Of a stretch of DNA of 64,000 nt, positions 36,386 to 46,046 are shown one piece after another. Under the pieces are notes generated by a model. It was not told the origin of the DNA. It searched no databases and saw nothing but the letters and a program-made list of their open reading frames with translations. This DNA comes from Mycolicibacterium doricum (lineage in GTDB: Bacteria; Actinomycetota; Actinomycetes; Mycobacteriales; Mycobacteriaceae), in contig NZ_AP022605.1 of NCBI RefSeq assembly GCF_010728155.1, forward strand, positions 62,001 to 126,000, in the 5' to 3' direction. The position numbers were made by a program, and so were the translations under genes. The stretch's first letter is position 1. Each line of letters opens with the position of its first letter.

Positions 36386-37687
36386 GTGGCCGAGAGCAGA
36401 AGCATGCGGCGGGTCGCCGTCCTCGGTGGCAACCGGATACCGTTCGCCCGTTCCGACGGCGCCTACGCGAACGCGTCCAACCGGGACATGTTTACCGCGG
36501 CCCTGGGCGGGCTCGTCGAGCGGTACCAGCTGCAGGGCGAGAAGCTCGGCGCAGTCATCGGCGGCGCGGTGCTCAAACACAGCCGCGACTTCAATCTCAT
36601 GCGGGAATGCGTACTCGGCAGCGCGCTGTCGTCGTACACGCCCGCCTTCGACATCCAGCAGGCCTGCGGCACCGGCCTGCAAGCCGCCATCGCCGCGGCT
36701 GACGGTATCGCCGCCGGACGGTACGAATCCGCCGCGGCAGGTGGCGTGGACACCACCTCGGACCCCCCGATCGCCTTCGGCGACGACCTGCGCAAGACGC
36801 TGCTGGGGCTGCGTCGCGCCAAGTCGAACGTCGACCGCCTCAAACTCGTCGGCAAGCTGCCTGCGGCCGTAGGCATCGAGATCCCGGTCAACAGCGAACC
36901 GCGGACCGGCATGTCCATGGGTGAGCACGCCGCCATCACCGCCAAGGAGATGGGCGTCAAGCGCGTCGACCAGGACGAGCTGGCCGCGGCCAGCCACCGC
37001 AACATGGTGGCGGCCTACGACCGGGGCTTCTTCGACGACCTCGTCACGCCGTTCCTGGGTGTGTACCGGGACAACAACCTGCGCGCGGATTCGTCGGCCG
37101 AGAAGCTGGCCAAACTCAAGCCGGTGTTCGGCATCCGGCAGGGCGACGCCACGATGACGGCGGGCAACTCCACGCCGTTGACCGACGGGGCCTCCGTCGC
37201 GCTGCTGGCCGGTGAGCAATGGGCGCAGCAGCACGGCATCGAGCCGCTGGCGTACTACGTCGACGGGGAGACCGCGGCTGTGGACTACGTCAACGGCCGC
37301 GACGGGCTGTTGATGGCGCCGACTTACGCGGTGCCGCGCCTGCTCGCCCGCAACGGTCTGATGCTGCAGGACTTCGACTTCTACGAGATCCACGAGGCGT
37401 TCGCGTCGGTGGTGCTGGCGCACCTGCAGGCGTGGGAGTCCGAGGAGTACTGCAAGGAACGTCTCGGCCTGGACAGTGCGCTTGGGCCGATCGACCGGTC
37501 GAAGCTCAACGTCAACGGCTCCTCGATCGCCGCGGGGCATCCGTTCGCCGCGACCGGTGGCCGCATCGTGGCGCAGTTGGCCAAGCAGCTCGCCGAGAAG
37601 CGCAAGCAGACCGGTCAGCCGGTCCGCGGGCTCATCTCCATCTGCGCGGCGGGTGGGCAGGGTGTGGCCGCGATCCTCGAGGCCTGA
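36386..37687 (+). CDS. fadA2: Acetyl-CoA acetyltransferase / thiolase FadA2
   Basis: A 433-residue thiolase. The nucleophilic Cys94 lies in DIQQACGTGLQAA; the His of FYEIHEAFAS and the GHPFAATGGRIVAQ motif activate it; the second catalytic Cys is in ISICAAGGQGVAAIL. It is trifunctional-type, catalysing beta-ketoacyl-CoA cleavage or its reverse. GTG 36386 is preferred to GTG 36374 because GGAGG lies 5 nt upstream. With FabG4, HtdX and FadE5 nearby the set could run beta-oxidation or a reversed, elongating cycle; direction cannot be told from sequence. A strong hairpin follows the stop. Confidence 0.95.
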   Translation: MAESRSMRRVAVLGGNRIPFARSDGAYANASNRDMFTAALGGLVERYQLQGEKLGAVIGGAVLKHSRDFNLMRECVLGSALSSYTPAFDIQQACGTGLQAAIAAADGIAAGRYESAAAGGVDTTSDPPIAFGDDLRKTLLGLRRAKSNVDRLKLVGKLPAAVGIEIPVNSEPRTGMSMGEHAAITAKEMGVKRVDQDELAAASHRNMVAAYDRGFFDDLVTPFLGVYRDNNLRADSSAEKLAKLKPVFGIRQGDATMTAGNSTPLTDGASVALLAGEQWAQQHGIEPLAYYVDGETAAVDYVNGRDGLLMAPTYAVPRLLARNGLMLQDFDFYEIHEAFASVVLAHLQAWESEEYCKERLGLDSALGPIDRSKLNVNGSSIAAGHPFAATGGRIVAQLAKQLAEKRKQTGQPVRGLISICAAGGQGVAAILEA

Positions 37688-37745
37688 GAAGGTTGTCCGG
37701 AACCGTGTAACGCGGCCTCGGACCGCGCCGATACACCTGATAGCT

Positions 37746-37785
37746 CCGTGTTGCCGTCTGACCCCCCGACCCGACGGCAACACGG
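37746..37785 (+). terminator. Hairpin terminator after fadA2
   Basis: CCGTGTTGCCGTC (37746-37758) pairs perfectly with GACGGCAACACGG (37773-37785) around a 14-nt loop, 59 bp past the fadA2 stop. There is no T-tract, as is common in mycobacteria. Confidence 0.75.
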
Positions 37786-37925
37786 GGCCACTGTCTTGCG
37801 GTCGACCGCTGGCACCTCCGGTCGACGAGGGGAACCAGACGCGTACGAGCGGACGCGACGCGAGACACAGCGAAGACGCCCTCGATCTCCTCCCGGCGCC
37901 CTGATTCCTCTGACCCGCCAACACA

Positions 37926-37953
37926 GAAGGCCCTCGCCGTGGCGAGGGCCTTC
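37926..37953 (-). terminator. Hairpin terminator after fadE5
   Basis: GAAGGCCCTCGCC and GGCGAGGGCCTTC form a perfect 13-bp stem with a 2-nt centre, 13 bp beyond the fadE5 stop. With the fadA2 hairpin it insulates two convergent genes. Confidence 0.8.
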
Positions 37954-37966
37954 AGCGTTGGAACGA

Positions 37967-39802
37967 TCAGAACGCGGCTTCGTCGAGCTCCATGATCTCG
38001 TTGTCGAGATTTTCGACGACCTGGCGGGTGCTGGTCAGCAGCGGCAGGAAGTTCTTCGCAAAGAACGACGCGACGACGACCTTGCCCTCGTAGAATGCGC
38101 GGTCGTCACCGCTGGCACCCTGGTCGAGCGCGCCGATGGCCACCGCGGCCTGCTGCTGAAGCAGCCAACCGAGAACCAGATCGCCGACGCTCATCAGGAA
38201 GCGCACCGAGCCGAGGCCGACCTTGTACAGCTCGGTCGGCTCCTCCTGCGCCGCCATCAGGTAGCCGGTCAGCGAGGCGGCCATGGCCTGGACATCCTCC
38301 AGCGCGGTCGCCAGCAGCGCACGTTCGGTCTTGAGCCGGCCGTTACCCGACTCGCTCTTGACGAACTGCTCGATCTGACCCGCAAGGTACGTCAGCGCCT
38401 GGCCCTTGTCCCGCACGATCTTGCGGAAGAAGAAGTCCTGCGCCTGGATCGCGGTGGTGCCCTCGTACAGCGAGTCGATCTTGGCGTCGCGAATGTATTG
38501 CTCGATCGGGTAGTCCTGCAGGAACCCCGATCCGCCCAAGGTCTGCAGGCTCTCGGTGAGCTTGGCGTACGCCTGCTCGGAGCCGACACCCTTGACCACC
38601 GGCAGCAGCAGGTCGTTGACCTTGACTGCGAGAGTGGAGTCGACACCGTGCACCGCCTCGGCGACCGCCGAGTCCTGGAAGGTGGCGGTGTAGAGGTACA
38701 ACGCGCGCAGACCCTCGGCGTAGGCCTTCTGGGTCATCAGCGACCGACGCACGTCTGGGTGGTGTGTGATGGTCACGCGCGGCGCAGTCTTGTCGGTCAT
38801 CTGGGTCATGTCGGCGCCCTGTACGCGGCTCTTGGCGTACTCCAGCGCGTTGAGATAACCGGTCGACAGGGTGGCGATGGCCTTGGTTCCGACCATCATC
38901 CGGGCCTGCTCGATGACGTCGAACATCTGCGCGATGCCGTTGTGCACCTCGCCGACCAGCCAGCCCTTGGCCGGCACATCATGCTGACCGAACGACAGCT
39001 CACAGGTGGCCGAGACCTTGAGGCCCATCTTGTGCTCCACGTTGGTGACGAATACGCCGTTGCGCTCGCCCAGCTCGCCGGTCTCGAAGTCGAACAGGAA
39101 TTTCGGCACGAAGAACAGCGACAGACCCTTGGTGCCCGGTACTGCACCCTGGGGACGGGCCAGCACCAGGTGGAAGATGTTCTCGAACAGGTCGTCGGAG
39201 TCCGCCGAGGTGATGAATCGCTTCACACCGTCGATGTGCCAGGAGCCGTCCTCCTGCTTGACGGCCTTGGTGCGGCCGGCGCCGACGTCGGAGCCGGCGT
39301 CGGGCTCGGTGAGCACCATCGTGGCGCCCCAACCACGCTCGGCGGCCAGCACGGCCCACTTCTTCTGCTCCTCGGTCGCGTTGTGCGCGAAGATCTGGGC
39401 GAACGCAGCGCCGCCCGCGTACATCCACACGGCGGGGTTGGCTCCGAGGATGTGCTCGTTGAGCGCCCACAGCAGCGCCTTCGGCGCCGGCACGCCGCCG
39501 AGATCCTCGTCGAGACCCACCTTGTCCCAACCGCCCTCGATGCATGCGCGCACCGACTTCTTGAACGACTCGGGCAGCGTCACCGAATGCGTCGCGGGGT
39601 CGAAGATCGGGGGATTGCGGTCGCCGTCGGTGAAGCTTTCGGCGATCGGGCCCTCGGCCAGCCGGGCCATCTCGGACAGCATCTCGCGAGCGGTGTCGGC
39701 GTCCAGATCGCTGAACTCGCCGGTGCCGAGCGCCTTGTCGACTCCCAAGACTTCGAACAGGGCGAACTCTTGATCACGGACGTTGCTCTTGTAGTGGCTC
39801 AC
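37967..39802 (-). CDS. fadE5: Acyl-CoA dehydrogenase FadE5
   Basis: A 611-residue long-form acyl-CoA dehydrogenase, same length as its M. smegmatis counterpart, which acts on a broad range of acyl-CoAs. Motifs: [48 protein letters not shown] and [16 protein letters not shown] with the catalytic base Glu447. The extra C-terminal domain after residue 460 is helical. GTG 39802 follows GAGGAGG. A second inverted repeat of the TTAC-N6-GTAA type lies 49 bp upstream, so it likely belongs to the same regulon as fabG4 and fadA2. Confidence 0.96.
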   Translation of the reverse strand: MSHYKSNVRDQEFALFEVLGVDKALGTGEFSDLDADTAREMLSEMARLAEGPIAESFTDGDRNPPIFDPATHSVTLPESFKKSVRACIEGGWDKVGLDEDLGGVPAPKALLWALNEHILGANPAVWMYAGGAAFAQIFAHNATEEQKKWAVLAAERGWGATMVLTEPDAGSDVGAGRTKAVKQEDGSWHIDGVKRFITSADSDDLFENIFHLVLARPQGAVPGTKGLSLFFVPKFLFDFETGELGERNGVFVTNVEHKMGLKVSATCELSFGQHDVPAKGWLVGEVHNGIAQMFDVIEQARMMVGTKAIATLSTGYLNALEYAKSRVQGADMTQMTDKTAPRVTITHHPDVRRSLMTQKAYAEGLRALYLYTATFQDSAVAEAVHGVDSTLAVKVNDLLLPVVKGVGSEQAYAKLTESLQTLGGSGFLQDYPIEQYIRDAKIDSLYEGTTAIQAQDFFFRKIVRDKGQALTYLAGQIEQFVKSESGNGRLKTERALLATALEDVQAMAASLTGYLMAAQEEPTELYKVGLGSVRFLMSVGDLVLGWLLQQQAAVAIGALDQGASGDDRAFYEGKVVVASFFAKNFLPLLTSTRQVVENLDNEIMELDEAAF

Positions 39803-39850
39803 GTTGCCTCCTCGATGAGAAATGCCACCTGCGGTTGGGTACTTGGGTTA

Positions 39851-39868
39851 AGTTACCCACCAGTAACT
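39851..39868. promoter_or_regulatory. Inverted repeat (TTAC-N6-GTAA) upstream of fadE5
   Basis: AGTTAC-CCACCA-GTAACT has 6-bp arms and the same TTAC-N6-GTAA core as the fabG4/fadA2 site. The gap 39803-40133 otherwise shows a further half-like GGTAACTT at 39888-39895 and no gene. Confidence 0.65.
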
Positions 39869-40133
39869 GCACCGACTATACCGCTCGGTAACTTCAACGC
39901 CAAGCGGTGCCGAGCAATTTCCACCGGCTCATCAACCGGGCGGTTGGCCGAGGCCGGCCACCCGGCCGAATTAGCCGTCTGAGCTGGCTATATATCGGCA
40001 CGTGACGCTCATCACTTCGCGGTGCAAGGGGCCCCGACGCAAGAGCGCCCGGTTGGGAAAGACGTTGAGTCGACTTCGGTGAGGTCCACCTCCGTCGGGT
40101 TTCGTCCGCGTCAGATCTGGCAAAACTCAGAGC

Positions 40134-40919
40134 GTGGCGGCACGAAACACGCTCGACCAACCGGGGAGCGGAGCCCCGGAGGTGGTCGCGCGCATCAGCA
40201 CGGCTTTCGACGCGGTGGCGTCGCTGAAAGCCATCTCGGCCGCTGAAGAGTCGCTCGATAAGGTCCTGTCGTGGGTGGCCGACGGCGCGGTGGCCGCCGT
40301 GGCGGACGCGGACGCGGTGTCGATCACCGTGCTGGAACCTCCGGTAGCCCGCACCGTCGCCTACACCGACGAGAAACTGCTTCCGCTGGACGAGAAGCAG
40401 TACACCTCACGCCGAGGACCTTGCCTGGAAGCGGCCGACACACGGCAAGCCGTGCGCGCCGCCATGGCCTCTCACCAGCAGCGGTGGCCCGAGTTCGTCG
40501 CTGCCGCCCGTGACGGAGGTGTGCGCGCCACGTTGTCGATACCACTGATCATCGCCTCGCCGACGGGCGGACCCGACCACGAACTGGTCGGTTCCCTCAA
40601 CGCGTACAGCACCACCACCGGCGAATTCGATCTCGTCGACGAGGCGCTGTTGGCCCTCTACACCGACGCGGCCGGCCAGGCGATCAGCAGTGCCCGCCGC
40701 TGGCAGTACATGCGGGACACCGTCGCCCGGCTTGAGGAGGCGATGACCGCACGTGCCGACATCGAACAAGCCAAGGGCGCGCTGCGGGTGGTGAACGCGT
40801 GCACCGCCGACAAGGCATTCGCGCTTTTGGTCGAACGGTCGCAGCGCGAGAACGTGAAGCTTCGACACATCGCGCGCCGCGTCCTCGAGGAGCTGACCCG
40901 GACCCCGCCGCAGGAGTAG
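40134..40919 (+). CDS. GAF-ANTAR RNA-binding regulator
   Basis: A 261-residue protein with an N-terminal GAF sensor (residues about 45-185, including YTSRRGPCLEAADTRQ and ATLSIPLI) and a C-terminal ANTAR domain: ARADIEQAKGALRVVNACTA, then DKAFALLVERSQRENVKLRHIARRVLEEL. ANTAR domains bind paired hexaloop RNA hairpins and prevent transcription termination. Target RNA is unknown. The start is weak: GTG 40134 has no clear ribosome site. A second GAF-ANTAR gene lies 10 kb downstream beside nirBD. Confidence 0.85.
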   Translation: MAARNTLDQPGSGAPEVVARISTAFDAVASLKAISAAEESLDKVLSWVADGAVAAVADADAVSITVLEPPVARTVAYTDEKLLPLDEKQYTSRRGPCLEAADTRQAVRAAMASHQQRWPEFVAAARDGGVRATLSIPLIIASPTGGPDHELVGSLNAYSTTTGEFDLVDEALLALYTDAAGQAISSARRWQYMRDTVARLEEAMTARADIEQAKGALRVVNACTADKAFALLVERSQRENVKLRHIARRVLEELTRTPPQE

Positions 40920-41024
40920 CGACCCCGCCCGGCCGTCGTCCGTACCGGAACTGCCAAAGGGTGACCGCGACGGCCATCACCTCACCCGGATCGGGGCCGT
41001 GGCTGCCATCCACCGCCCGTGTGA

Positions 41025-41522
<498 letters not shown>

Positions 41523-41532
41523 CGCGACGCGG

Positions 41533-41694
41533 TCAGGGACGCGTTGCGAGTTCCTCGCGATAACCCTGGATCCGCCGCTCGATCTGGGCGGCATCACTGC
41601 TTCGGCCCTCTTTTCGGGCCAGGTCGGCGCGCACGGACAGCTCTCGGATCGCCGTGCGGATGTCGTTTAGGCTCTGCGTGTGACCGAGGGTCAT
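41533..41694 (-). CDS. Small hypothetical helical protein, 53 aa
   Basis: The frame from ATG 41694 reads MTLGHTQSLNDIRTAIRELS and continues VRADLARKEGRSSDAAQIER before RIQGYREELATRP and stop. It is preceded by AAAGGCGG at useful distance. The regular charged, helical pattern with Arg/Glu pairs looks like a real protein, perhaps a short coiled coil. It sits between the flavin reductase gene and sdhB and is on the sdh strand but downstream of it. I know no function. Confidence 0.6.
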   Translation of the reverse strand: MTLGHTQSLNDIRTAIRELSVRADLARKEGRSSDAAQIERRIQGYREELATRP

Positions 41695-41755
41695 CAGGCC
41701 GCCTTTCGTCGTTGATTGGCTGCTTGACCCGAGGGTACCCGACGTTCGAGGCGGC

Positions 41756-42508
41756 TCACTTCCGTCGGAACAACTTGTTGCCCAACCACACCACCGGGTC
41801 GTACTTGCGGTCGGCGGCGCGCTCCTTCATGGGGATCAACGCGTTGTCGGTGATCTTGATGTGTTCCGGGCACACCTCGGTGCAACATTTGGTGATGTTG
41901 CAGTAGCCGAGCCCGTGAACCTCCTGTGCATCCTCGGCGCGGCGGTCGTGGACGTCAAGAGGGTGCATGTCCAGTTCGGCCATCCGCATCAGGTAGCGCG
42001 GACCCGCGAACGCCTTCTTGTTCTCCTCGTGGTCACGAACGACGTGGCAGACGTTCTGGCACAGGAAGCATTCGATGCACTTGCGGAACTCCTGCGACCG
42101 GTTCACATCCTCCTGAGCCATCCGGTACTCACCGGGCTGCAGGTCCTTGGGCGGGCTGAATGACGGAATCTCCCTGGCCTTCTCGTAGTTGAACGACACG
42201 TCGGTGACCAGATCTCGGATCACCGGGAACGCGCGCAGCGGCGTCACCGTGACGGTCTCGCTCTCGCCGAAGGTCGACATCCGGGTCATGCACAGCAGGC
42301 GGGGGCGGCCGTTGATCTCCGCCGAACAGGAGCCGCACTTCCCGGCCTTGCAGTTCCACCGCACCGCCAGGTCGCCGGTCTGGGTCTGCTGCAGACGGTG
42401 GATGATGTCGAGGACGACCTCACCCTCGTTCACGTCGACGGTGTAGTCCTGCAGGGCGCCGCCCTCCTCGTCGCCGCGCCACACCCGCAACTTCGCCTGG
42501 TAGCTCAC
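41756..42508 (-). CDS. sdhB: Succinate dehydrogenase iron-sulfur subunit (Rv0247c-like)
   Basis: A 250-residue electron-transfer subunit. The N-terminal [2Fe-2S] site is WNCKAGKCGSCSAEINGRPR with the later LLCMTRM. The C-terminal ferredoxin part has CIECFLCQNVCHVV, and CNITKCCTEVCPEH for the [4Fe-4S]/[3Fe-4S] clusters. Electrons pass from the FAD subunit to the membrane subunit and menaquinone. GTG 42508 overlaps the sdhA stop (GTGA) and has AAGGAGG upstream, fixing the start. Confidence 0.95.
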   Translation of the reverse strand: MSYQAKLRVWRGDEEGGALQDYTVDVNEGEVVLDIIHRLQQTQTGDLAVRWNCKAGKCGSCSAEINGRPRLLCMTRMSTFGESETVTVTPLRAFPVIRDLVTDVSFNYEKAREIPSFSPPKDLQPGEYRMAQEDVNRSQEFRKCIECFLCQNVCHVVRDHEENKKAFAGPRYLMRMAELDMHPLDVHDRRAEDAQEVHGLGYCNITKCCTEVCPEHIKITDNALIPMKERAADRKYDPVVWLGNKLFRRK

Positions 42509-44544
42509 GAGCCCCTCCTTGCCGGGTGGTTGGCGAGCTCCTCGTCGGTGAAGTACTTTTCGAGTTCTTCGATGTCCAGCAGCTCGAGCAGGTCGTCTCG
42601 CATCGGGACCTGGTCTTCTTTGGTGACGGTGACGCTCGGTATGACTATGTCGTCGTCCTCGGCCCGGCACACCAGCAGCGTCTTGCGCCAGCCCGCCGCC
42701 ATCGCCGGGTAGTCGTCGCGGGTGTGGCCGCCGCGGCTTTCGGTGCGCTCCAGCGCCGCCTTGGCCACGCACTCGCTGACCAGCAGCATGTTGCGCAGGT
42801 CGATGGCCAGGTGCCAGCCGGGGTTGAAGTGCCGGTTGCCCTCGACCTTCATACGCTTGAACCGTTGCCGCAGTTCATCGAGTTTGCTCTGGGCCTCGGT
42901 GATCTCGTCGGCCTTGCGGATGATCCCGACCAGCTCGTTCATGGTGTCCTGCAGGTCGAGCTGCAACGTGTAGGGGTTTTCCGGTTCGCCGTCGCTCGGC
43001 CCGTCGAACGGGGCCAGCGCGAGCCCCCTGGCCTCATCGACCGCCTCGTCCGACACCGCCGGCCGGTCGCCGAGCGCCCGCACGTAGTCCGAGGCGCCCA
43101 GCCCGGCGCGGCGACCGAATACCAGAAGGTCCGACAGCGAATTGCCACCCAGCCGGTTCGACCCGTGCATACCGCCCGCGCACTCGCCGGCGGCGAACAA
43201 CCCGGGGGTCTTGGCGGCGCCGGTGTCCGGGTCCACCTCGATCCCCCCCATCACGTAGTGGCAGGTGGGACCGACCTCCATCTCGTCGGTGGTGATGTCG
43301 ACCTCGGCGAGCTCCATGAACTGGTGGTACATCGACGGCAGCCGGCGCTTGATCTCCTCGGAACTCATCCGCGACGCGATGTCGAGGTAGACGCCACCGT
43401 GCGGGGTGCCGCGACCCTCCTTCACCTCGGTGTTGATGGCGCGGGCCACCTCGTCGCGGGGCAGCAGGTCAGGGGTGCGGCGCGCGGAGTCGTTGTCCTT
43501 GAGCCACTGGTCGGCCTCGTCCTCGGACTCGGCGTACTGGCCCTTGAACACGTCGGGGATGTAGTCGAACATGAACCGCTTGCCGTCGGAGTTCTTCAGC
43601 ACCCCGCCGTCACCGCGCACACCCTCGGTGACGAGAATGCCTTTTACGCTGGGCGGCCACACCATTCCGGTGGGGTGGAACTGGATGAACTCCATGTTGA
43701 TCAGCGTGGCGCCGGCGCGCAACGCCAGGGCGTGCCCGTCACCGGTGTACTCCCACGAGTTCGACGTGACCTTGTACGCCTTGCCGATCCCGCCCGTGGC
43801 GAGCACGATCGCCGGTGCGTCGAAGAGGATGAAGTTGCCGCTCTCGCGCCAGTAGCCGAACGCGCCCGCGATCCGACCCGGTCCTTCCCCCGTCGCTCCG
43901 CTCGCCCCCGGTCCTGCCCCCGTCGCTCCGCTCGCCCCCGGTCCTGCTCCCGTCGCTCCGCTCGCCCCCTTATCCAAGATCAGGTCGGTGACCGTGCACT
44001 CGGCGAACACCCTGATGCGGGCCTCGTAGTCGCCGAGCTCCTCCTTGTCCTCCTGCTGCAGTGAGACGATCTTCTGCTGCATGGTGCGGATGAGCTCCAG
44101 GCCGGTGCGGTCACCGACGTGGGCCAGCCGCGAGTAGGTGTGCCCACCGAAGTTGCGCTGGCTGATCCGGCCGTCTTTCGTGCGGTCGAACAGTGCACCG
44201 TAGGTCTCGAGTTCCCACACCCGGTCGGGTGCCTCCTTGGCGTGCAGCTCGGCCATCCGCCAGTTGTTGAGGAACTTGCCGCCGCGCATGGTGTCGCCGA
44301 AGTGCACCTGCCAGCTGTCCTTCGGGTTGGTGTTGCCCATCGACGCGGCGCAACCCCCCTCGGCCATCACCGTGTGCGCCTTGCCGAACAGCGATTTGCA
44401 CACCACGGCGACCTTCAGGCCCCGCTCACGCGCCTCGATCACCGCTCGCAGACCCGCACCGCCGGCACCGATCACGACCACGTCGTACTGGTGCCGTTCG
44501 AGCGGCGACGAGCCGCTTGCGCGAAGAGCATCGAGCTCAGTCAT
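42505..44544 (-). CDS. sdhA: Succinate dehydrogenase flavoprotein subunit (Rv0248c-like)
   Basis: A 679-residue flavoprotein oxidising succinate to fumarate (or the reverse). FAD site: YDVVVIGAGGAGLRAVIEA; covalent-FAD His region: MAEGGCAASMGNTNPKDSW, HFGDTMRGGKFL; substrate loop: FIQFHPTGMVWP, GVRGDGGVLKN; C-terminal RNMLLVSECV. It differs from a normal protein by a 30-residue Gly/Ala insertion of three GASGATGAGP units after LILDKG, from a 30-bp repeat. The N-terminal DALRASGSS segment also derives from a repeated 16-mer. Length without the insertions is close to the family norm. It is cotranscribed between sdhC-like and sdhB. Confidence 0.95.
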   Translation of the reverse strand: MTELDALRASGSSPLERHQYDVVVIGAGGAGLRAVIEARERGLKVAVVCKSLFGKAHTVMAEGGCAASMGNTNPKDSWQVHFGDTMRGGKFLNNWRMAELHAKEAPDRVWELETYGALFDRTKDGRISQRNFGGHTYSRLAHVGDRTGLELIRTMQQKIVSLQQEDKEELGDYEARIRVFAECTVTDLILDKGASGATGAGPGASGATGAGPGASGATGEGPGRIAGAFGYWRESGNFILFDAPAIVLATGGIGKAYKVTSNSWEYTGDGHALALRAGATLINMEFIQFHPTGMVWPPSVKGILVTEGVRGDGGVLKNSDGKRFMFDYIPDVFKGQYAESEDEADQWLKDNDSARRTPDLLPRDEVARAINTEVKEGRGTPHGGVYLDIASRMSSEEIKRRLPSMYHQFMELAEVDITTDEMEVGPTCHYVMGGIEVDPDTGAAKTPGLFAAGECAGGMHGSNRLGGNSLSDLLVFGRRAGLGASDYVRALGDRPAVSDEAVDEARGLALAPFDGPSDGEPENPYTLQLDLQDTMNELVGIIRKADEITEAQSKLDELRQRFKRMKVEGNRHFNPGWHLAIDLRNMLLVSECVAKAALERTESRGGHTRDDYPAMAAGWRKTLLVCRAEDDDIVIPSVTVTKEDQVPMRDDLLELLDIEELEKYFTDEELANHPARRGS
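43880..43969. repeat. 30-bp tandem repeat, three copies, inside sdhA
   Basis: Units begin at 43880, 43910 and 43940, nearly identical, and contain GTCGCTCCGCTCGCCCCC. On the minus strand they add three decapeptides, GASGATG(A/E)GP, to the flavoprotein without shifting the frame. Confidence 0.96.
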
Positions 44545-44582
44545 CTATGTGGGTCCTCACTTGCGTGTTCTGGATGGGACTG

Positions 44583-44614
44583 CCTGTTCGGTATTGGACC
44601 TGTTCGGTATTGGA
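44583..44614. repeat. 16-bp tandem repeat between sdhC-like and sdhA
   Basis: CCTGTTCGGTATTGGA occurs twice back to back, at 44583-44598 and 44599-44614, in the 79-bp gap of the sdh operon. Confidence 0.95.
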
Positions 44615-44623
44615 GTTGTCTTG

Positions 44624-45442
44624 TCAGCCGATGAATCTGAGGTCGGAGATGGCGCCGCTGGCCACCAGCATGATGTAGAAGTCGGTCAGCACCAGTGTTG
44701 CGAGCGTGATCCAGGCGAACTGCATGTGCCGGGTGTTGAGCTTGCTGATCTGGGTCCACATCCAATAGCGGATGGGGTGTTTGGAGAAGTGCTTGAGACG
44801 GCCGCCGGTGACATGGCGGCAGGAGTGGCACGAGATCGTGTAGGCCCACAGCAGGACCACGTTGACGACGAGGATCACGTTCCCGAGGCCGAATCCGAAC
44901 CCGCTGGGGGAGTGGAACGCCAGGATCGCGTCCCAGGTGTTGATCAACGAGATGAGCACCGCGACGTAGAAGAAGTAGCGGTGCAGGTTCTGCATGATCA
45001 GGGGCAGTTTGGTCTCACCGGTGTACTTCGAATGCGGTTCTGCCACAGCGCATGCCGGTGGGGATTGCCACACCGATCGGTAGTAGGCCTTGCGGTAGTA
45101 GTAGCAGGTGAGCCGGAACAGCAGCAGGAACGGCAGCGAGAACGCCGCGTACGGCAACCACCAGACGTCGGGCAGGACCTGGCCGAAGTGGCTGGCCTCA
45201 GGGATGCAGCCCTTGCTCACGCACGGTGAGTAGAACGGCGTCAGGTAGTGGTAGTCGGCCACCCAGTAGGCGCTGCCCCAGAACGCGCGGACCGTCGCGT
45301 AGAGGACGAAGGCGGCGAGCCCGAGGTCGGTCAACAGCGACGGCATCCACCAGCGGTCGGTGCGCAAGGTTCGTTGCGCGATCTCGGCGCGCCCGGCGGA
45401 GTAGACGCCGGTGCCCTCACGGTCTGCGGTCGGTGCGCTCAC
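44624..45442 (-). CDS. sdhC: Succinate dehydrogenase membrane subunit (Rv0249c-like)
   Basis: A 272-residue five-span membrane anchor of the fused SdhC type. Spans include LLTDLGLAAFVLYATVRAFW, PYAAFSLPFLLLFRLTCYYY, FFYVAVLISLINTWDAIL, VILVVNVVLLWAYTI and MQFAWITLATLVLTDFYIML. His residues in NLHRYFF, ISCHSCRHVTG and TRHMQF are the likely haem ligands. It passes electrons to menaquinone. GTG 45442 is preceded by GAAAGG; an upstream extension to 45487 lacks a site. It is the first gene of sdhC-sdhA-sdhB. Confidence 0.9.
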   Translation of the reverse strand: MSAPTADREGTGVYSAGRAEIAQRTLRTDRWWMPSLLTDLGLAAFVLYATVRAFWGSAYWVADYHYLTPFYSPCVSKGCIPEASHFGQVLPDVWWLPYAAFSLPFLLLFRLTCYYYRKAYYRSVWQSPPACAVAEPHSKYTGETKLPLIMQNLHRYFFYVAVLISLINTWDAILAFHSPSGFGFGLGNVILVVNVVLLWAYTISCHSCRHVTGGRLKHFSKHPIRYWMWTQISKLNTRHMQFAWITLATLVLTDFYIMLVASGAISDLRFIG

Positions 45443-45539
45443 GGTTGCCTTTCGAAATCGGTGCGGCGGACATGCGGTTACCCTCAACCGACGCTTCCAC
45501 GCCGGCGGTTGGTGCGGGCGGCGGGCCGCTCGCTAGCGG

Positions 45540-45836
45540 TCAGCGGGTGCCGCCGAGGCCCTCGTCGTCGACACCGCGCCAGAACTCGGTGTCGTACTGG
45601 GTGTCGGGGATCGGGATCTTCTCGCCGACATGGTGATGTCTGTTCAATCCGCGGCCGAGTTCGAGTTCTTCGGCATCGATGTCGAGACGGTCGATGTCGT
45701 TGACGATGCGTTCGGCATCGTTGACGATGCGGCGCATCGCCGGGGAGTCGCCGTATTGGGACGCCAGCGCGGTGACGCAGCGTCGCAGGCCGCCGATGAG
45801 CTCGTGCAGTTCGGCGAAACCGGTCGTGGTGGACAA
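45540..45836 (-). CDS. Hypothetical protein (Rv0250c-like), 98 aa
   Basis: Mostly helical and charged: FAELHELIGGLRRCVTALAS, MRRIVNDAERIVNDIDRLDI, ending with a conserved acidic/aromatic tail DTQYDTEFWRGVDDEGLGG. No known domain. The TTG at 45836 is taken as start because AAGGAGG lies 4 nt before it. It lies 97 bp upstream of the sdh operon on the same strand, and this adjacency is conserved in mycobacteria, hinting at an accessory role for the dehydrogenase; that remains inference. Confidence 0.8.
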   Translation of the reverse strand: MSTTTGFAELHELIGGLRRCVTALASQYGDSPAMRRIVNDAERIVNDIDRLDIDAEELELGRGLNRHHHVGEKIPIPDTQYDTEFWRGVDDEGLGGTR

Positions 45837-45975
45837 GTGACCTCCTTGGGCTGAAGGGTGTCGTGAATCACAGTACGCAACCGATGCTAGTCATATCGCT
45901 CGGTTGAGAGTGAGACAGATCACGTACGAGGCGCATGGCTGACCAAGGCCCGAACCGAGTGTTGCCCAAAGAGCA

Positions 45976-46012
45976 GTCAGGGTCGTGAACCACGAGGATT
46001 CACGACCCTGAC
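45976..46012 (-). terminator. Hairpin terminator after hsp20
   Basis: GTCAGGGTCGTGAA (45976-45989) pairs perfectly with TTCACGACCCTGAC (45999-46012), 14 bp, loop of 9. It starts 34 bp beyond the hsp20 stop; a TGCTCTTTG follows on the minus strand. Confidence 0.85.
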
Positions 46013-46046
46013 TTCGTTCTGCGCGCCAGAGGGCTGCGCCGAGGGG

